In this document: piece after piece, positions 8,585-18,240 of the stretch | Position numbering within the stretch: the stretch's first letter is position 1 | Layout: every line of letters starts with the position of its first letter | Assembly (NCBI GenBank): GCA_963729815.1 | Contig: CAVSPU010000004.1 | Coordinates: forward strand, 930,001 to 994,000 | Direction of reading: 5' to 3' | Length of the DNA stretch: 64,000 nt | From: DAHUXN01 sp963729815 | Lineage (GTDB): Bacteria > Acidobacteriota > Terriglobia > Acidiferrales > UBA7541 | Notes under the pieces: model-generated | Told to the model about the DNA's origin: nothing | Seen by the model: the letters and a program-made list of their open reading frames with translations, nothing else | The model's database searches: none | Translations under genes and position numbers: made by a program

Positions 8585-10093
8585 ATGAGCCAATTTTCTC
8601 TCAACCTGATCCCCGAGAAGCATATCTGGCGCGTCAGCGAGCTGACACTGCGCGTACGCGACATGCTCGAAGGTGAATTTCCAGACATTTGGGTCGAAGG
8701 CGAAGTTTCGAATTTCCACTCCGCGCAGTCCGGTCATCTTTATTTCACGTTGAAAGACGAGAAGGCCCAGGTTCGCTGCGTTTGTTTCCGCGATCAGGTG
8801 CGCGGCCTGAAGTTCCGCCCGGAGGACGGCCTCAAAATCACCGTGCGCGGATCGGTCAGCGTCTATGAACCGCGCGGCGAATATCAAATTTACGTCTCGC
8901 ACATCGAGCCGGTCGGCCTGGGCGCGCTGCAATTGGCGTTCGACCAACTCAAGAGGCAATTGCAGGCCGAGGGCCTCTTCGATGAGAGCCGGAAGAAGGC
9001 GCTGCCCGCATTGCCGCGCCGCATCGGAATCGTTTCCTCGCCCACGGGCGCGGCGATTCGCGATATTGTGCGCGTTCTGCGGCGGCGCTTCCCGAATCTG
9101 CATGTGCTGCTCTATCCCGTGAAAGTTCAGGGCGAAGACGCGGCCGACGAAATCGTCCGGGCGATTCGCTACTTCAATCGCGCAGCACTCGTCGATGTCA
9201 TAATCGTCGCCCGCGGTGGCGGTTCGCTCGAGGATTTATGGGCGTTCAACGAGGAAGCGGTCGCGCGCGCCATCGCCGCCTCGGAGATTCCCATCATCAC
9301 GGGGATCGGCCACGAAACCGACACGACGATCGCCGATTTCGTCGCTGACGTGCGCGCTCCTACGCCTTCGGCGGCGGCCGAGATTGTCGTGCGCACGCGC
9401 GCCGAGTTTGAAAAGCACATTGCCGAATGCGCGCGCCAGCTCGCCCAACAGATGCGGTACATGCTTTCGGAAAAACGCCACCGTTTGCGCGATCTCGCCA
9501 CGCATCGCGCGTTTCGCCGGCCGGAGGATTTGCTGCGGCGAAACCACCAGCGGCTGGATGAGTCGAGCGCCGCGCTCGGAACAGGATTGCGCGCCCGCCT
9601 CGACGTCGCGCGCCAGCGCGCGCGCCTTGCTGAGACGCGATTAGGCTCATTTGATTTGCGCGGGCGCGTGGGCGCGGCGCGAATCCGCCTGGAACGCAGG
9701 ACTGGCGAGCTACGCGCTTCGCTCGAACGCGCGGTCTCGCGAAAACGCCGCCGTTACGCCGTGGCACAGGTTCGCATCGCCTCGCTCGATTTGCGCGCGC
9801 GCGTCGGCAGGCTGCGGCGGCGGCTCGAGCGCGATACAGATAGTTTTGTTGCGCACGCGAGGCGCTACGTCGTTTTGGCGCGGCGAAAACTGGAAGCCGC
9901 TTCGGTGCGTCTCGAAGAGCGCAGTCCGTTTCAACTGCTCGAACGTGGATACGCCATCGCCTACGACGCAAACGGCCGCGTCTTGCGCTCGGTCGATCGA
10001 GTCGCCACCGGTGATGAGATCTCCGTCCGGCTCGCCAACGGCGAAATCGGCGCAACAGTTCACTCGAAGAAAAATATTCGCAAAGAAAGCTAA
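8585..10093 (+). CDS. xseA: Exodeoxyribonuclease VII large subunit
   Basis: 502 residues. The N-terminal OB-fold domain (residues about 15-110, with IWVEGEVSNFHSAQSGHLYF) precedes the catalytic domain containing GIVSSPTGAAIRDI and VIIVARGGGSLEDLWAFN. A long Arg-rich helical region at about 290-440 precedes the conserved end PFQLLERGYAIAYD. It degrades single-stranded DNA to short oligonucleotides with the small subunit XseB. An xseB-like gene does not follow. Instead the stop shares a base (TAATG) with an unrelated gene. Confidence 0.96.
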   Translation: MSQFSLNLIPEKHIWRVSELTLRVRDMLEGEFPDIWVEGEVSNFHSAQSGHLYFTLKDEKAQVRCVCFRDQVRGLKFRPEDGLKITVRGSVSVYEPRGEYQIYVSHIEPVGLGALQLAFDQLKRQLQAEGLFDESRKKALPALPRRIGIVSSPTGAAIRDIVRVLRRRFPNLHVLLYPVKVQGEDAADEIVRAIRYFNRAALVDVIIVARGGGSLEDLWAFNEEAVARAIAASEIPIITGIGHETDTTIADFVADVRAPTPSAAAEIVVRTRAEFEKHIAECARQLAQQMRYMLSEKRHRLRDLATHRAFRRPEDLLRRNHQRLDESSAALGTGLRARLDVARQRARLAETRLGSFDLRGRVGAARIRLERRTGELRASLERAVSRKRRRYAVAQVRIASLDLRARVGRLRRRLERDTDSFVAHARRYVVLARRKLEAASVRLEERSPFQLLERGYAIAYDANGRVLRSVDRVATGDEISVRLANGEIGATVHSKKNIRKES

Positions 10094-10587
10094 TGGGCCT
10101 TCTCGATTCAATCAAGCGCGCAATTAGCGGTTCGCCAGGCGCTCCCGCGGATGATTTTCGTCCCGGAAGCGCTGATGCAATCGAACGGCTGATAACGGAG
10201 CTCGCAACTTGCCCCGTATGCGGAAAGGATTTTCGAGGCCATCAGCTCGTGCTCTTCGCGTACACTCCGCTCGACGAGAAAAATCGCAAACGCGTGCGCG
10301 AGCTGTTCGATGCGCTCGATGAGCGCCGCTGGAGCGATTTGAAGAAGTTTAAGGAGTGGAATGGACGCGGCGCAAATGCCGAGGTCTACGTCATCTGCTG
10401 CGTAACGGGCGACGCAGCGGTCGCGGTTTTGCATTCTTCGCCCACGCCCGCTAAATTCAAGAACGTCGAACGCTGCGCTTGCGCAGGAGGCCAGTCGGCT
10501 CGTGAACTTCTCGCGCTTGTTCCCGAACGCGCGTGGCAGCCAATCGCATTCGTGCCCGCCGCGACGGATCGCATCCTGCCCACTTGA
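10093..10587 (+). CDS. Conserved hypothetical protein with CPVC motif
   Basis: 164 residues, not recognised. It starts within the xseA stop codon (TAATG), which implies translational coupling. Visible features are a CPVCG pair near residue 40, a single CC near residue 98 and a CACAGG near residue 123. This arrangement could bind a metal or be redox active, but is not a recognised zinc finger. The middle is charged and helical (LDEKNRKRVRELFDALDERRW). It occupies the place where xseB is usual but is twice the length of XseB and shows no XseB pattern. Confidence 0.75.
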   Translation: MGLLDSIKRAISGSPGAPADDFRPGSADAIERLITELATCPVCGKDFRGHQLVLFAYTPLDEKNRKRVRELFDALDERRWSDLKKFKEWNGRGANAEVYVICCVTGDAAVAVLHSSPTPAKFKNVERCACAGGQSARELLALVPERAWQPIAFVPAATDRILPT

Positions 10588-10604
10588 TCACGCTCTAGGC
10601 CGCG

Positions 10605-12419
10605 TCAATCCTCGGAGTCCGAACCCGCGGCCACTTTCAGCACGGCGAGGAATGCTTCCTGCGGAATATCCACCTTGCCCACGCGCTTCATGCGTTTCTT
10701 GCCCTCTTTCTGACGTTCGAGTAGCTTGCGTTTGCGCGTGATGTCTCCGCCATAGCACTTGGCCAAAACGTTTTTTCGCAGCGCGCTGATCGTCTCGCGC
10801 GCGATCACGCGGCTCCCGATGGCGGCCTGAATCGGCACTTCGAACTGCTGGCGCGGAATCAATTTTCGCAGTTGCGACGCCAGCTGGCGTCCGCGCTCGT
10901 AAGCCTGATCGCGATGGCAGATGAGCGTCAGCGCGTCAACCGGCTCTCCGCCTACGAGCACATCCAGTTTCACCAAATCGGCCTCGCGGTAGCCTTCGAG
11001 ATGATAATCAAGCGAGGCGTAGCCGCGCGAAACGCTTTTCAGCCGGTCGTAAAAATCGAGGACGATTTCATTGAGCGGCATTTCGTATGTCAGCATGACG
11101 CGCGTCGGCGAAAGGTATTCGAAGTTTTTCTGCGCTCCGCGCTTTTCCTCGCAGAGTTGCAGAATCGCGCCGACCGAATCGTCGGAAGTGATGATCATGG
11201 CTATCAGGATTGGCTCCTCGATCCGCGCAATCTGCGCCGGCGGGGGAAACTTGGTCGGATTGTCCACTTCGACGGTTTCGTTCGCCGTCGTCGTGATGCG
11301 GTAGCGCACGCTCGGCGCCGTCGTAATCAAATCGATACTGAATTCGCGTTCCAGCCGTTCCTGCACGATTTCCATGTGCAGAAGGCCCAGGAATCCGCAG
11401 CGAAATCCGAAACCCAGCGCCGCCGAATTCTCCGGCTCGTAGAAAAACGCCGCGTCATTCAACTGCAATTTGCCGAGCGCGTCGCGCAGCAGCTCGTAAT
11501 CGCTCGCATTCACGGGATACAGCCCCGCGAAAACCATGGGCTTGATGGCTTCGAAGCCGGGCAGCGGCGCTGCAGGGCGTTCCGCTTCCACAATCGTGTC
11601 GCCCACTCGCGCATCGGCGACGCGCTTGATATTGGCGATGACAAACCCGACGTCGCCCGCCGATAGCTCTTCGAGCACGATGGGCTTCGGCGTCAAAACA
11701 CCGAGATTTTCGACCTCATAAACCTGATCCATTGCGCACAGGCGAATCTTCATGCGCGGCGTGATGCGCCCTTCCATCACGCGCACCAGAATCACGGCGC
11801 CACGGAACGAATCGAACCACGAATCGAAGATCAACGCACGCAGCGGCGCCTCGGCCGACCCGACTGGCGCGGGAACGCGCGCCACCACCGCCTCGAGCAC
11901 GTCCGCGACACCCAGGCCGCTTTTTGCGCTGATCAGCAGCGCATCGCCCGCAGGAATCGCCAGGACGTTTTCGATCTGCTCTTTCACGCGCTCCGGCTCC
12001 GCCGCCGGCAAGTCGATTTTGTTGATCACGGGAATGATCGTGAGATTGTGCCGCGAGGCGAGAAATGCGTTGGCGACGGTTTGCGCCTCTACTCCTTGGC
12101 TCGCGTCCACGACGAGCAGCGCGCCTTCGCAGGCGGAAAGCGCACGCGATACCTCGTACGAAAAGTCCACGTGTCCCGGCGTATCGATCAGATTGAGGCG
12201 GTATTCCTTGCCGTCCTTCGCGCTGTAATGCAAGCGAATGCTTTTCGCTTTGATTGTGATGCCTCGCTCGCGCTCCAGGTCCATTGAATCGAGCACTTGC
12301 GCGGTCATTTCGCGCTCGCTGAGCGCGCCGGTCAGCTCGAGCAGCCGGTCGGCCAGAGTCGACTTCCCATGATCGATATGGGCGATGATGCAGAAATTCC
12401 GTATGAGCTGGGGATCCAT
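10605..12419 (-). CDS. lepA: Elongation factor 4 (back-translocating GTPase LepA)
   Basis: 604 residues, standard for LepA. The G domain shows AHIDHGKSTLADR (G1), DTPGHVDF (G3) and NKIDLP (G4) in the first 140 residues. The LepA-specific C-terminal domain includes YGGDITRKRKLLERQKEGKK. It is a ribosome-binding GTPase that acts on stalled or mistranslocated ribosomes. It stands alone on the minus strand, with 17 bases separating its stop from the convergent gene ending at 10587. Confidence 0.98.
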   Translation of the reverse strand: MDPQLIRNFCIIAHIDHGKSTLADRLLELTGALSEREMTAQVLDSMDLERERGITIKAKSIRLHYSAKDGKEYRLNLIDTPGHVDFSYEVSRALSACEGALLVVDASQGVEAQTVANAFLASRHNLTIIPVINKIDLPAAEPERVKEQIENVLAIPAGDALLISAKSGLGVADVLEAVVARVPAPVGSAEAPLRALIFDSWFDSFRGAVILVRVMEGRITPRMKIRLCAMDQVYEVENLGVLTPKPIVLEELSAGDVGFVIANIKRVADARVGDTIVEAERPAAPLPGFEAIKPMVFAGLYPVNASDYELLRDALGKLQLNDAAFFYEPENSAALGFGFRCGFLGLLHMEIVQERLEREFSIDLITTAPSVRYRITTTANETVEVDNPTKFPPPAQIARIEEPILIAMIITSDDSVGAILQLCEEKRGAQKNFEYLSPTRVMLTYEMPLNEIVLDFYDRLKSVSRGYASLDYHLEGYREADLVKLDVLVGGEPVDALTLICHRDQAYERGRQLASQLRKLIPRQQFEVPIQAAIGSRVIARETISALRKNVLAKCYGGDITRKRKLLERQKEGKKRMKRVGKVDIPQEAFLAVLKVAAGSDSED

Positions 12420-12775
12420 TAAGCTCTCTTTGGTGATTTCACTTCGGCGTCAATCATCCCGGCGGGCGCGCTGTGCCCGAACTTCAAGGCCGGCAAGGCA
12501 AATCCCTCGGTTCTCCTTCAACCTTCCAGTCTGCCATAGATTTTTGCGCCCGGCCAGCCGCTGGTTCCCGCTTCCCCGTGGGCTTCCGCCCGGGAGTGCC
12601 TCTCCCGCCACGGGCCATGGACCTTCAGCGTGGACGGCATTGCCTCCGCGGAGGGCTTACAGTACGCTGTACCGGATTTCGGCTCGGGAGGAGTGAGGAA
12701 AATGAAGTTTTGCTGCTCATCTGTTCGGTCAGGGTGTAAGCAGCGGAATCGCACGTTGGGAGTGGAAAGCCCTCG
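12420..12775. other. 356-bp intergenic region between lepA and a divergent gene
   Basis: No convincing gene. It is GC-rich and contains short palindromes (CTCCGCGGAG near 12650, GTACGCTGTAC near 12663). It also holds pairable segments around 12575-12610, where CCCGTGGGC can pair with GCCACGGG. It must hold the lepA promoter and that of the divergent membrane protein. No strong -35/-10 pair is evident. Confidence 0.5.
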
Positions 12776-13807
12776 TTGAGCACAACTGTCACAAGATCTG
12801 CTCCGCCGAAGCGCCGGGCGTTTATCTGGCTCGGATATGCCCTCTCGGTCTTTTTCCTTGCCTGGGTGCTTTACGACTTTCACGTCAAGCGCGCGCTCGA
12901 ACATCTCGCCCATGTTCACTGGCGCTGGGTCGCTCTGGCCATTGTGTTCGACGTCCTCAGCTACGTGGCGCAGGCCGTGCGCTGGAAGTTGCTGTTGTCC
13001 CCGTTTGGACGCGTAAAGATTACGGACGCTGTGCGAGCAGTGTTCGCCGGATTGTTCGCCAACCTGGTCTTTCCGTTGCGCCCCGGCGAAGTTCTCCGTG
13101 CATATCTCATTTCTGATTCCGAGGACATCGGTTTCGTGACCGTGCTGGGCTCGGTGGGAGTTGAACGGCTGATCGATTTGGTTGTGATCACGGCGGGCTT
13201 GGCCGTCGTATCTCCTTTCGTGCCGCAACGCACTCGTTTTCCTCATGCCGTCGACGCCCTCGGCATCACGACGCTTTTGATCCTGGGCCTTTTCGTGGGC
13301 CTCATCCTTTACATCGAGTTCCGCTTCAGTGGCGATCCGCGCCGGATGACGGGCGGCAGGCGTGTGCCGGGGAAATTGATGTCCGCGCTCATCGCACTCC
13401 ACGCCATGGGTACGGCTCCGAGTTTTTATCCGGCGGTTTTTACTTCGCTGCTGCTGCCGTTTTTCCAGCTTCTGGCACTGTGGTCGCTCATGCAATCGTT
13501 CCCCCTGGGAGTGCCCTTGCCGTTCCTGGGCGCTGTCGTCGTGCTGCTCGTGATCAACTTGGGTGTGTCCTTGCCCAACGCGCCTGCGAATGTCGGGGCA
13601 TATCAATTCTTCTGCGTTTTGGGCCTTAGCATTTTTAATGTGGAGAAGACCACCGCAACCGGCTTTTCGATCTTTGCTTTCCTGATGCTGACCCTGCCGT
13701 TTCTTTTCCTCGGATTCTACGCCGTCGTGCGCAGCGGGCTTTCTGTGCGCTCAATGCGCGAGCAGGTGACTCACTTGCCCAACCAAGCGCGCACGCCCCA
13801 GGCGTAG
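12776..13807 (+). CDS. Flippase-like integral membrane protein (YbhN/LPG-synthase TM family)
   Basis: 343 residues with about eight hydrophobic segments. It fits the lysylphosphatidylglycerol synthase transmembrane region family (UPF0104/YbhN). The typical early segment is WVALAIVFDVLSYVAQAVRW, with PLRPGEVLRAYLI (family motif RxGE region) near residue 102. The start is TTG at 12776, the only candidate ahead of the first membrane segment that keeps the family N-terminus, with GGAAAG upstream. There is no soluble transferase domain, so it is not a complete MprF. Family members are thought to move lipid-linked substrates, and its cargo is unknown. Confidence 0.82.
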   Translation: MSTTVTRSAPPKRRAFIWLGYALSVFFLAWVLYDFHVKRALEHLAHVHWRWVALAIVFDVLSYVAQAVRWKLLLSPFGRVKITDAVRAVFAGLFANLVFPLRPGEVLRAYLISDSEDIGFVTVLGSVGVERLIDLVVITAGLAVVSPFVPQRTRFPHAVDALGITTLLILGLFVGLILYIEFRFSGDPRRMTGGRRVPGKLMSALIALHAMGTAPSFYPAVFTSLLLPFFQLLALWSLMQSFPLGVPLPFLGAVVVLLVINLGVSLPNAPANVGAYQFFCVLGLSIFNVEKTTATGFSIFAFLMLTLPFLFLGFYAVVRSGLSVRSMREQVTHLPNQARTPQA

Positions 13808-13920
13808 GAGCTTTCTTATCGCGCATTCGCGAGCCGATTATTTTATTGGAAGTTCGCACTTCGAGCTTCCATTCGAGCCTCAACAGAAATCGTTCTGGCT
13901 CTGATGTTCCTTGGCGCCGG

Positions 13921-15270
13921 CTACGAGCACTCTTTGTAGACCTCGGATATGGCGGCACGAAGAGCGCTGCCAAGCAAACGAATCTCCTCCGGGGAAATCA
14001 CAAACGGCGGCGCTAGGAGAATGTGGTCGCCGCGCGTGCCGTCCACGCAGCCTTGAATGGGATACGTCAAAACGCCGCGCGCGAACGCGGCCTCGTAAAT
14101 CCGCGAAGCCATGTTCCTTTCGGCCGGAAAAGGCTCGCGCGTCTTCGCATCGCGCACGATTTCGACAGCAGCAAGCAAACCGAGGCCTCGAACGTCTCCG
14201 ACGATCGGCAGTTGCTTCAAAGGCTCGAGCGCCGACCGAAGTTCTTCGCCTGCCGGTGCAACCCGCGCAAAAAGATCTTTCTCGGCGATATAGTCGAGCA
14301 CGGCGAGGCCCGCGGCCATCGAGACAGGATGCGCACTGTATGTAAAGCCATGCAAGAATGCGCCTGAGCCGCGCTCAATCGTGCGAGCAATTCGTCCTGT
14401 GACAATCACCGCACCCAAGGGCGCATATCCGCTGGCGATTCCCTTTCCAACCAGAATCATATCCGGTTCGACTTGCCAATGCTCCACCGCGAACGGCTTT
14501 CCGGTCCTGCCCATTCCCGTCATCACTTCGTCGGCAACCAGCAGAACGCCGCGCCGGCGGCAAATATCCGCGATCCGCGGCAAGTACTCCGCTGGCGGCG
14601 CCACTGCGCCAAGCGTCGCGCCGGAAAGCGGCTCGACAAAAAATCCGGCCACGCGATGGCCATCTTTCGCGCCGAGTTGCCGATTCAAATCTTCCGCGCA
14701 CTCAACCTTGCACTCCGGATATCGCGAGCCGAGCGGGCAACGGTAGCAATAGCACGGCACAATGTGCTCCCACTTGGCTAGAAGTGGCGCGAACGGCGTT
14801 CGCCGCTTGATATTGCCGGAAATGGCGAGCGCGCCCAGCGTGCTGCCGTGATAGCTCTGCCATCGCGACAAGAATTCCACGCGCTCCGGCTCGCCGCGCT
14901 CCAGAAAGTATTGCCGGCAAAGTTTCAGCGCCGATTCCGTCGCTTCCGAACCGCCACTCGTGAAGAACACCCTGCCTGGCCCATCCTCCGAGTCGCGAAA
15001 ATTCGCCGGCGCCAGCGCGAGGATGCGGCGCGCTAGCTCGGCCGCGGCGTGCGTCACAAATTGCGAGGAATGAACGTACGCAAGACTCCGCGCCTGTTCT
15101 CCCATCGCCCGCGCCACAGATTCAACGCCGTGGCCAATCGAAACTACGGCGGCGCCGCCCGAAGCATCGAGGATTTTGCGCCCGTCCGTTGTATAAATGA
15201 AGCAGCCCTCGCCGCGCACCGCTTCCGGATAGCTCTTGCGAAAATTTCGCGGGAAAAGCGCTTCGCTCAT
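13921..15270 (-). CDS. Class III PLP-dependent aminotransferase
   Basis: 449 residues. The class III fold is clear: FFTSGGSEATESALKL (cofactor phosphate loop), SYHGSTLGALAISG, VADEVMTGMGRTG and the Schiff-base Lys in ILVGKGIASGYAPLGAV. The family covers omega-amino acid:pyruvate and 4-aminobutyrate transaminases, and the exact substrate is not evident. An unusual Cys-rich stretch, PCYCYRCPLGSRYPECKVEC, lies near residues 172-191. This looks like a local insertion with five Cys that could bind metal. The gene stands alone, convergent with the membrane protein gene ending at 13807. Confidence 0.93.
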   Translation of the reverse strand: MSEALFPRNFRKSYPEAVRGEGCFIYTTDGRKILDASGGAAVVSIGHGVESVARAMGEQARSLAYVHSSQFVTHAAAELARRILALAPANFRDSEDGPGRVFFTSGGSEATESALKLCRQYFLERGEPERVEFLSRWQSYHGSTLGALAISGNIKRRTPFAPLLAKWEHIVPCYCYRCPLGSRYPECKVECAEDLNRQLGAKDGHRVAGFFVEPLSGATLGAVAPPAEYLPRIADICRRRGVLLVADEVMTGMGRTGKPFAVEHWQVEPDMILVGKGIASGYAPLGAVIVTGRIARTIERGSGAFLHGFTYSAHPVSMAAGLAVLDYIAEKDLFARVAPAGEELRSALEPLKQLPIVGDVRGLGLLAAVEIVRDAKTREPFPAERNMASRIYEAAFARGVLTYPIQGCVDGTRGDHILLAPPFVISPEEIRLLGSALRAAISEVYKECS

Positions 15271-15540
15271 GTCTCGTGTCGCCGCGTATCGTTTGCAGAA
15301 CCTTCCGCCCGGATCGTGTTTCCTTGCGAAAGCGCGCTGATTCTAACAGAAATACTCCGCATGGATTTCGAGACATCAAGCCACTGTCGAGCCCCAGGCA
15401 GCTGCCGCCTGATTTATCGGCCGCGCTTGGCCTGTTCTCACTCCGCGAGCGCCAGCAGATGCCGTGCCCAAGAGCGGCGCAACATTTGCTCAAGTGAGCA
15501 CATCCTTAGTACTATCGCATCGGGAAGTTGGAGGATTTTC

Positions 15541-16221
15541 GTGAAAAAATACGCCTGGTTGTGCGCACTCTTGATTGCCGCGGTAGCGTTGCCGGCGATG
15601 GCCGGTTCCACGCGCCACGATGATATTAGCCGCATTATGGACTCGACCGACATATTCAAGGACATCGTTGACGCGCCCGACAGTGCTTTCCCGCTCGATC
15701 TGCTTCAGTCGGCTGCGTGCGTCGCCATTATTCCGGGCGAGAAGAAGGTTGCTTTTATCGTCGGCGGAAAGTACGGCAAGGGCATCGTCACGTGCCGCAC
15801 GGGCAATAAAACCTGGAGCGCGCCGGCGTTTGTAATGATCAGCGGCGGAAGCTTCGGATTTCAGATCGGCGGGGCATCCACCGATTTGATCCTTGTTTTC
15901 CGCAACCGCGACGGCCTGAAAAAGCTCCTCAGCGACAAATTCAAAATCGGCGGCGATGCCACAGCGGCGGCAGGCCCGCTCGGACGCAGCGCCGAAGCAA
16001 GCACAGACCTTCAGTTGCACGCCGAAATTTTGGCCTACTCGCGCAGCCGGGGTATTTTTGCAGGGGTCAGCTTGGCCGGAGCTGTGTTTGAACCGGATGA
16101 TGACGGCGATATTTCTCTCTACGGCGAAGGCATAAGCCCGGAGACGATTCTCAACGGCAAAGTCGCCCCACCGGCGGAAGCCGCTGGTTTATTGGCAGAG
16201 ATCACCAAGTACGCCCTGTAA
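15541..16221 (+). CDS. Exported SYLF-domain lipid-binding protein
   Basis: 226 residues. The start is GTG at 15541, with GGAGG six bases upstream. It gives a clean signal peptide (VKKYAWLCALLIAAVALPAMAG), whereas the longer open frame upstream covers the reverse-strand aminotransferase. The mature part is a SYLF/Ysc84 domain (DUF500): SAACVAIIPGEKKVAFIVGG, SAPAFVMISGGSFGFQIG and GRSAEASTDLQLHAEILAYSR are typical. Eukaryotic relatives bind phosphoinositides. Bacterial exported forms are of unknown role. Confidence 0.9.
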   Translation: MKKYAWLCALLIAAVALPAMAGSTRHDDISRIMDSTDIFKDIVDAPDSAFPLDLLQSAACVAIIPGEKKVAFIVGGKYGKGIVTCRTGNKTWSAPAFVMISGGSFGFQIGGASTDLILVFRNRDGLKKLLSDKFKIGGDATAAAGPLGRSAEASTDLQLHAEILAYSRSRGIFAGVSLAGAVFEPDDDGDISLYGEGISPETILNGKVAPPAEAAGLLAEITKYAL

Positions 16222-16276
16222 TGAGTATTTGATTCTCAGCCGGGAAACTGTTGCCGAAGGTGTGGTCGCGCGTTGG

Positions 16277-17308
16277 CTATCTTGCGCTAGCGCTTTTCGC
16301 AGCAGTGCGGGCTGCGGCAATCGAGGCATGTTTGCCATTTTCTCTCGCCTCAGTCGCCCGTTCCTTGCTCTGCGTCATCGCCCGAAATTCCTCCACCAAA
16401 TTGCCGTCCCACCAGCCGCGCTCCACTTCCACCTGCAGGATCTTCCATGCATCCGCAGGAGAAAGCGCGCTCCGGTAAGGCCGATTCGTCGTCAGCGCAT
16501 CGTACACGTCGACGACTTGCAGTATTCGCGCGGTCAGTGGAACCGCATCGCCTCTCAGCCCATCCGGATAGCCCGAACCATCCCAACGCTCGTGATGGTG
16601 GCGAATGATCGGCAAAACTGTTTGAAACGTCTTCAGCGGCGAGCAAATGCGCTCCCCGGTTGATGGGTGCTCCTTGATCACCAAGCGTTCTTCGACGGTC
16701 AGCGGGCCAGGCTTGAGCAGAACTGCGTCGGGCACAACCACTTTGCCCACGTCGTGAACAATTCCTGCTCGCCGCAACGAGGTAATTTCTTCCGCGGGAA
16801 GCGCCAGGCGCTCCCCCATCCGCGCGGAAAATTCGGCGAGTCGCGCGCAATGGCCATGCGTGTATGGGTCGCGCGCCTCGATGCTCAATGCCAGGCTGAA
16901 AAGCACCGCCTCCGCGTTTTCCAGCTCGTCGGTAAACGATTTCAACCGCAGCAGCGAGCGAACGCGCGCGTTCAGTTCGCTCACGTCGATCGGCTTGCTC
17001 AGGAAATCATCGGCGCCCGCTTCGATGCCCCGAATGCGATCGCTTCTTTCCGTGAGTCCGGTGATAAGAACCACAGGAATGAGCCGCATCTCCGGGCGGG
17101 ATTTGATTTCCCAGCAGATCTCATACCCGTCGCGGCCCGGCATCATCACGTCCAGCAGAATCAAGTCCGGGCGAAATGCCGCGCATTCTTCGAGCGCCCT
17201 GTCGCCGTCGTCTGCCGTCCTAATTTCATAACCCTGCCGTCGCAGCAAGAGTTCCAGCCCGGCGCAAACCGCGACTTCATCATCGACGATAAGTATTTTT
17301 TCGCTCAT
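16277..17308 (-). CDS. Response regulator with HD-GYP phosphodiesterase domain
   Basis: 343 residues. The ATG at 17308 (MSEKILIVDDEVAVC) starts the receiver domain, and a TTG 33 bases upstream is less likely. The receiver has the DDE acidic pocket and phospho-acceptor Asp in LILLDVMMPGRDGYE, with Lys in FLSKPID. The C-terminal half is HD-GYP: GHCARLAEFS, HDVGK, IIRHHHERWDGSGYPDGLRG. HD-GYP enzymes hydrolyse cyclic di-GMP, so the protein should lower this messenger when phosphorylated. No histidine kinase is adjacent. The stop is convergent with the SYLF gene, 55 bases away. Confidence 0.94.
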   Translation of the reverse strand: MSEKILIVDDEVAVCAGLELLLRRQGYEIRTADDGDRALEECAAFRPDLILLDVMMPGRDGYEICWEIKSRPEMRLIPVVLITGLTERSDRIRGIEAGADDFLSKPIDVSELNARVRSLLRLKSFTDELENAEAVLFSLALSIEARDPYTHGHCARLAEFSARMGERLALPAEEITSLRRAGIVHDVGKVVVPDAVLLKPGPLTVEERLVIKEHPSTGERICSPLKTFQTVLPIIRHHHERWDGSGYPDGLRGDAVPLTARILQVVDVYDALTTNRPYRSALSPADAWKILQVEVERGWWDGNLVEEFRAMTQSKERATEARENGKHASIAAARTAAKSASAR

Positions 17309-17350
17309 GGAGCTTGGAATCGCGTCCTCGCCGAAAGACAAACCCTTTCT

Positions 17351-18226
17351 CTAAACAGTCCCTCTGTGATTGTCATCCTCCCGTCGCAGCGTCGCCTCCA
17401 CCGTGCCGTGCGTCGCATCGGCAGTGGAAAACACTTCATTCTCATTTTCCATCCCAAACGGTTTGAGATCGACCAACGAATAATGGTTGTCCGTCAGCGC
17501 CAGCCGGATCTCTGCAATCGCTTCCAGGTTATCGAGCACCGCTTGTCCCATCGCATAGAGCATGTGCTGTGGTGAACGGCTTTCGTGTGCGGCAAAAGTC
17601 TCCAGCAAAAGTTTCCGCGCGCTGTGCCACATCGTCGAAAAAGGCAGGTCCGGCTCCGCAATTTCGTAGAGCCACGCCGCGTTGATTGACGTCGCAAAAA
17701 TTCGTTCGCTCGTCCCCGGCAGCGTCGTGTAGGGATCGCGCCGGAAATCTTCGAACGAGAACGAAGTGGTCCTCATGGCCATCAAATCCTCGATCCCGGA
17801 TTGAAGAATCATCTTTCCCCGCGTGGCCATGATCTGCGTCGTGCGCTTCTCGCTCGCGCTGGCGATGAACGCCGTCGCTTGCGGCTTGTCGCCAACGGGA
17901 ATTCGCGACCACGGCCGCTCCCTCACGGAAACATTTACCCTGGAAATTTGCTCGTTGTACGTGAGGAAGTGCTCGATCACGTGCAGCGCGAATTCTTCGA
18001 TGGACTCGGCGGGATACTGCCGCGCCAGGACGTGCACCGTGTTTTTCACCGTGTCCGCCGGCAGAATATTCCGATTATCGCCTCCCGTGTGCGCCGAATC
18101 GAAATCGCCTTCAAAGCGCACCGAGACGTCAAGGTCTTTCACTTCATGGAAGCTGCCCCGGCGCATCACTCGCAGAACTCCGATATGCGATTCGCCGTAG
18201 CCGTTTTGTTCCAGCGTGATGGTCAT
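17351..18226 (-). CDS. Urate oxidase (uricase)
   Basis: 291 residues of the cofactor-independent uricase (T-fold) type, which oxidises urate to 5-hydroxyisourate. Recognisable segments are DTVKNTVHVLARQ (catalytic Thr/Lys/His region near residue 60), YNEQISRVNVSVRERPW, the tandem-half segment SFEDFRRDPYTTLPGTSERI, and the C-terminal DNHYSLVDLKPFGMENENEVF. It is 14 bases downstream of the guanine deaminase gene on the same strand, a short purine-degradation operon. Xanthine dehydrogenase and allantoin genes are not in the window. Confidence 0.95.
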   Translation of the reverse strand: MTITLEQNGYGESHIGVLRVMRRGSFHEVKDLDVSVRFEGDFDSAHTGGDNRNILPADTVKNTVHVLARQYPAESIEEFALHVIEHFLTYNEQISRVNVSVRERPWSRIPVGDKPQATAFIASASEKRTTQIMATRGKMILQSGIEDLMAMRTTSFSFEDFRRDPYTTLPGTSERIFATSINAAWLYEIAEPDLPFSTMWHSARKLLLETFAAHESRSPQHMLYAMGQAVLDNLEAIAEIRLALTDNHYSLVDLKPFGMENENEVFSTADATHGTVEATLRREDDNHRGTV

Positions 18227-18240
18227 GGATCAGCCGCCGT

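Noticed and set aside
8585..10600. Presence of xseB after xseA
   Set aside because: The following protein is 164 residues and lacks the short helical XseB pattern, so it was not named xseB.
12518..13606. 362-codon minus-strand frame opposite the flippase-like gene
   Set aside because: Mostly antisense to a clear membrane protein. The part outside it (12518-12770) has odd composition and no ribosome site.
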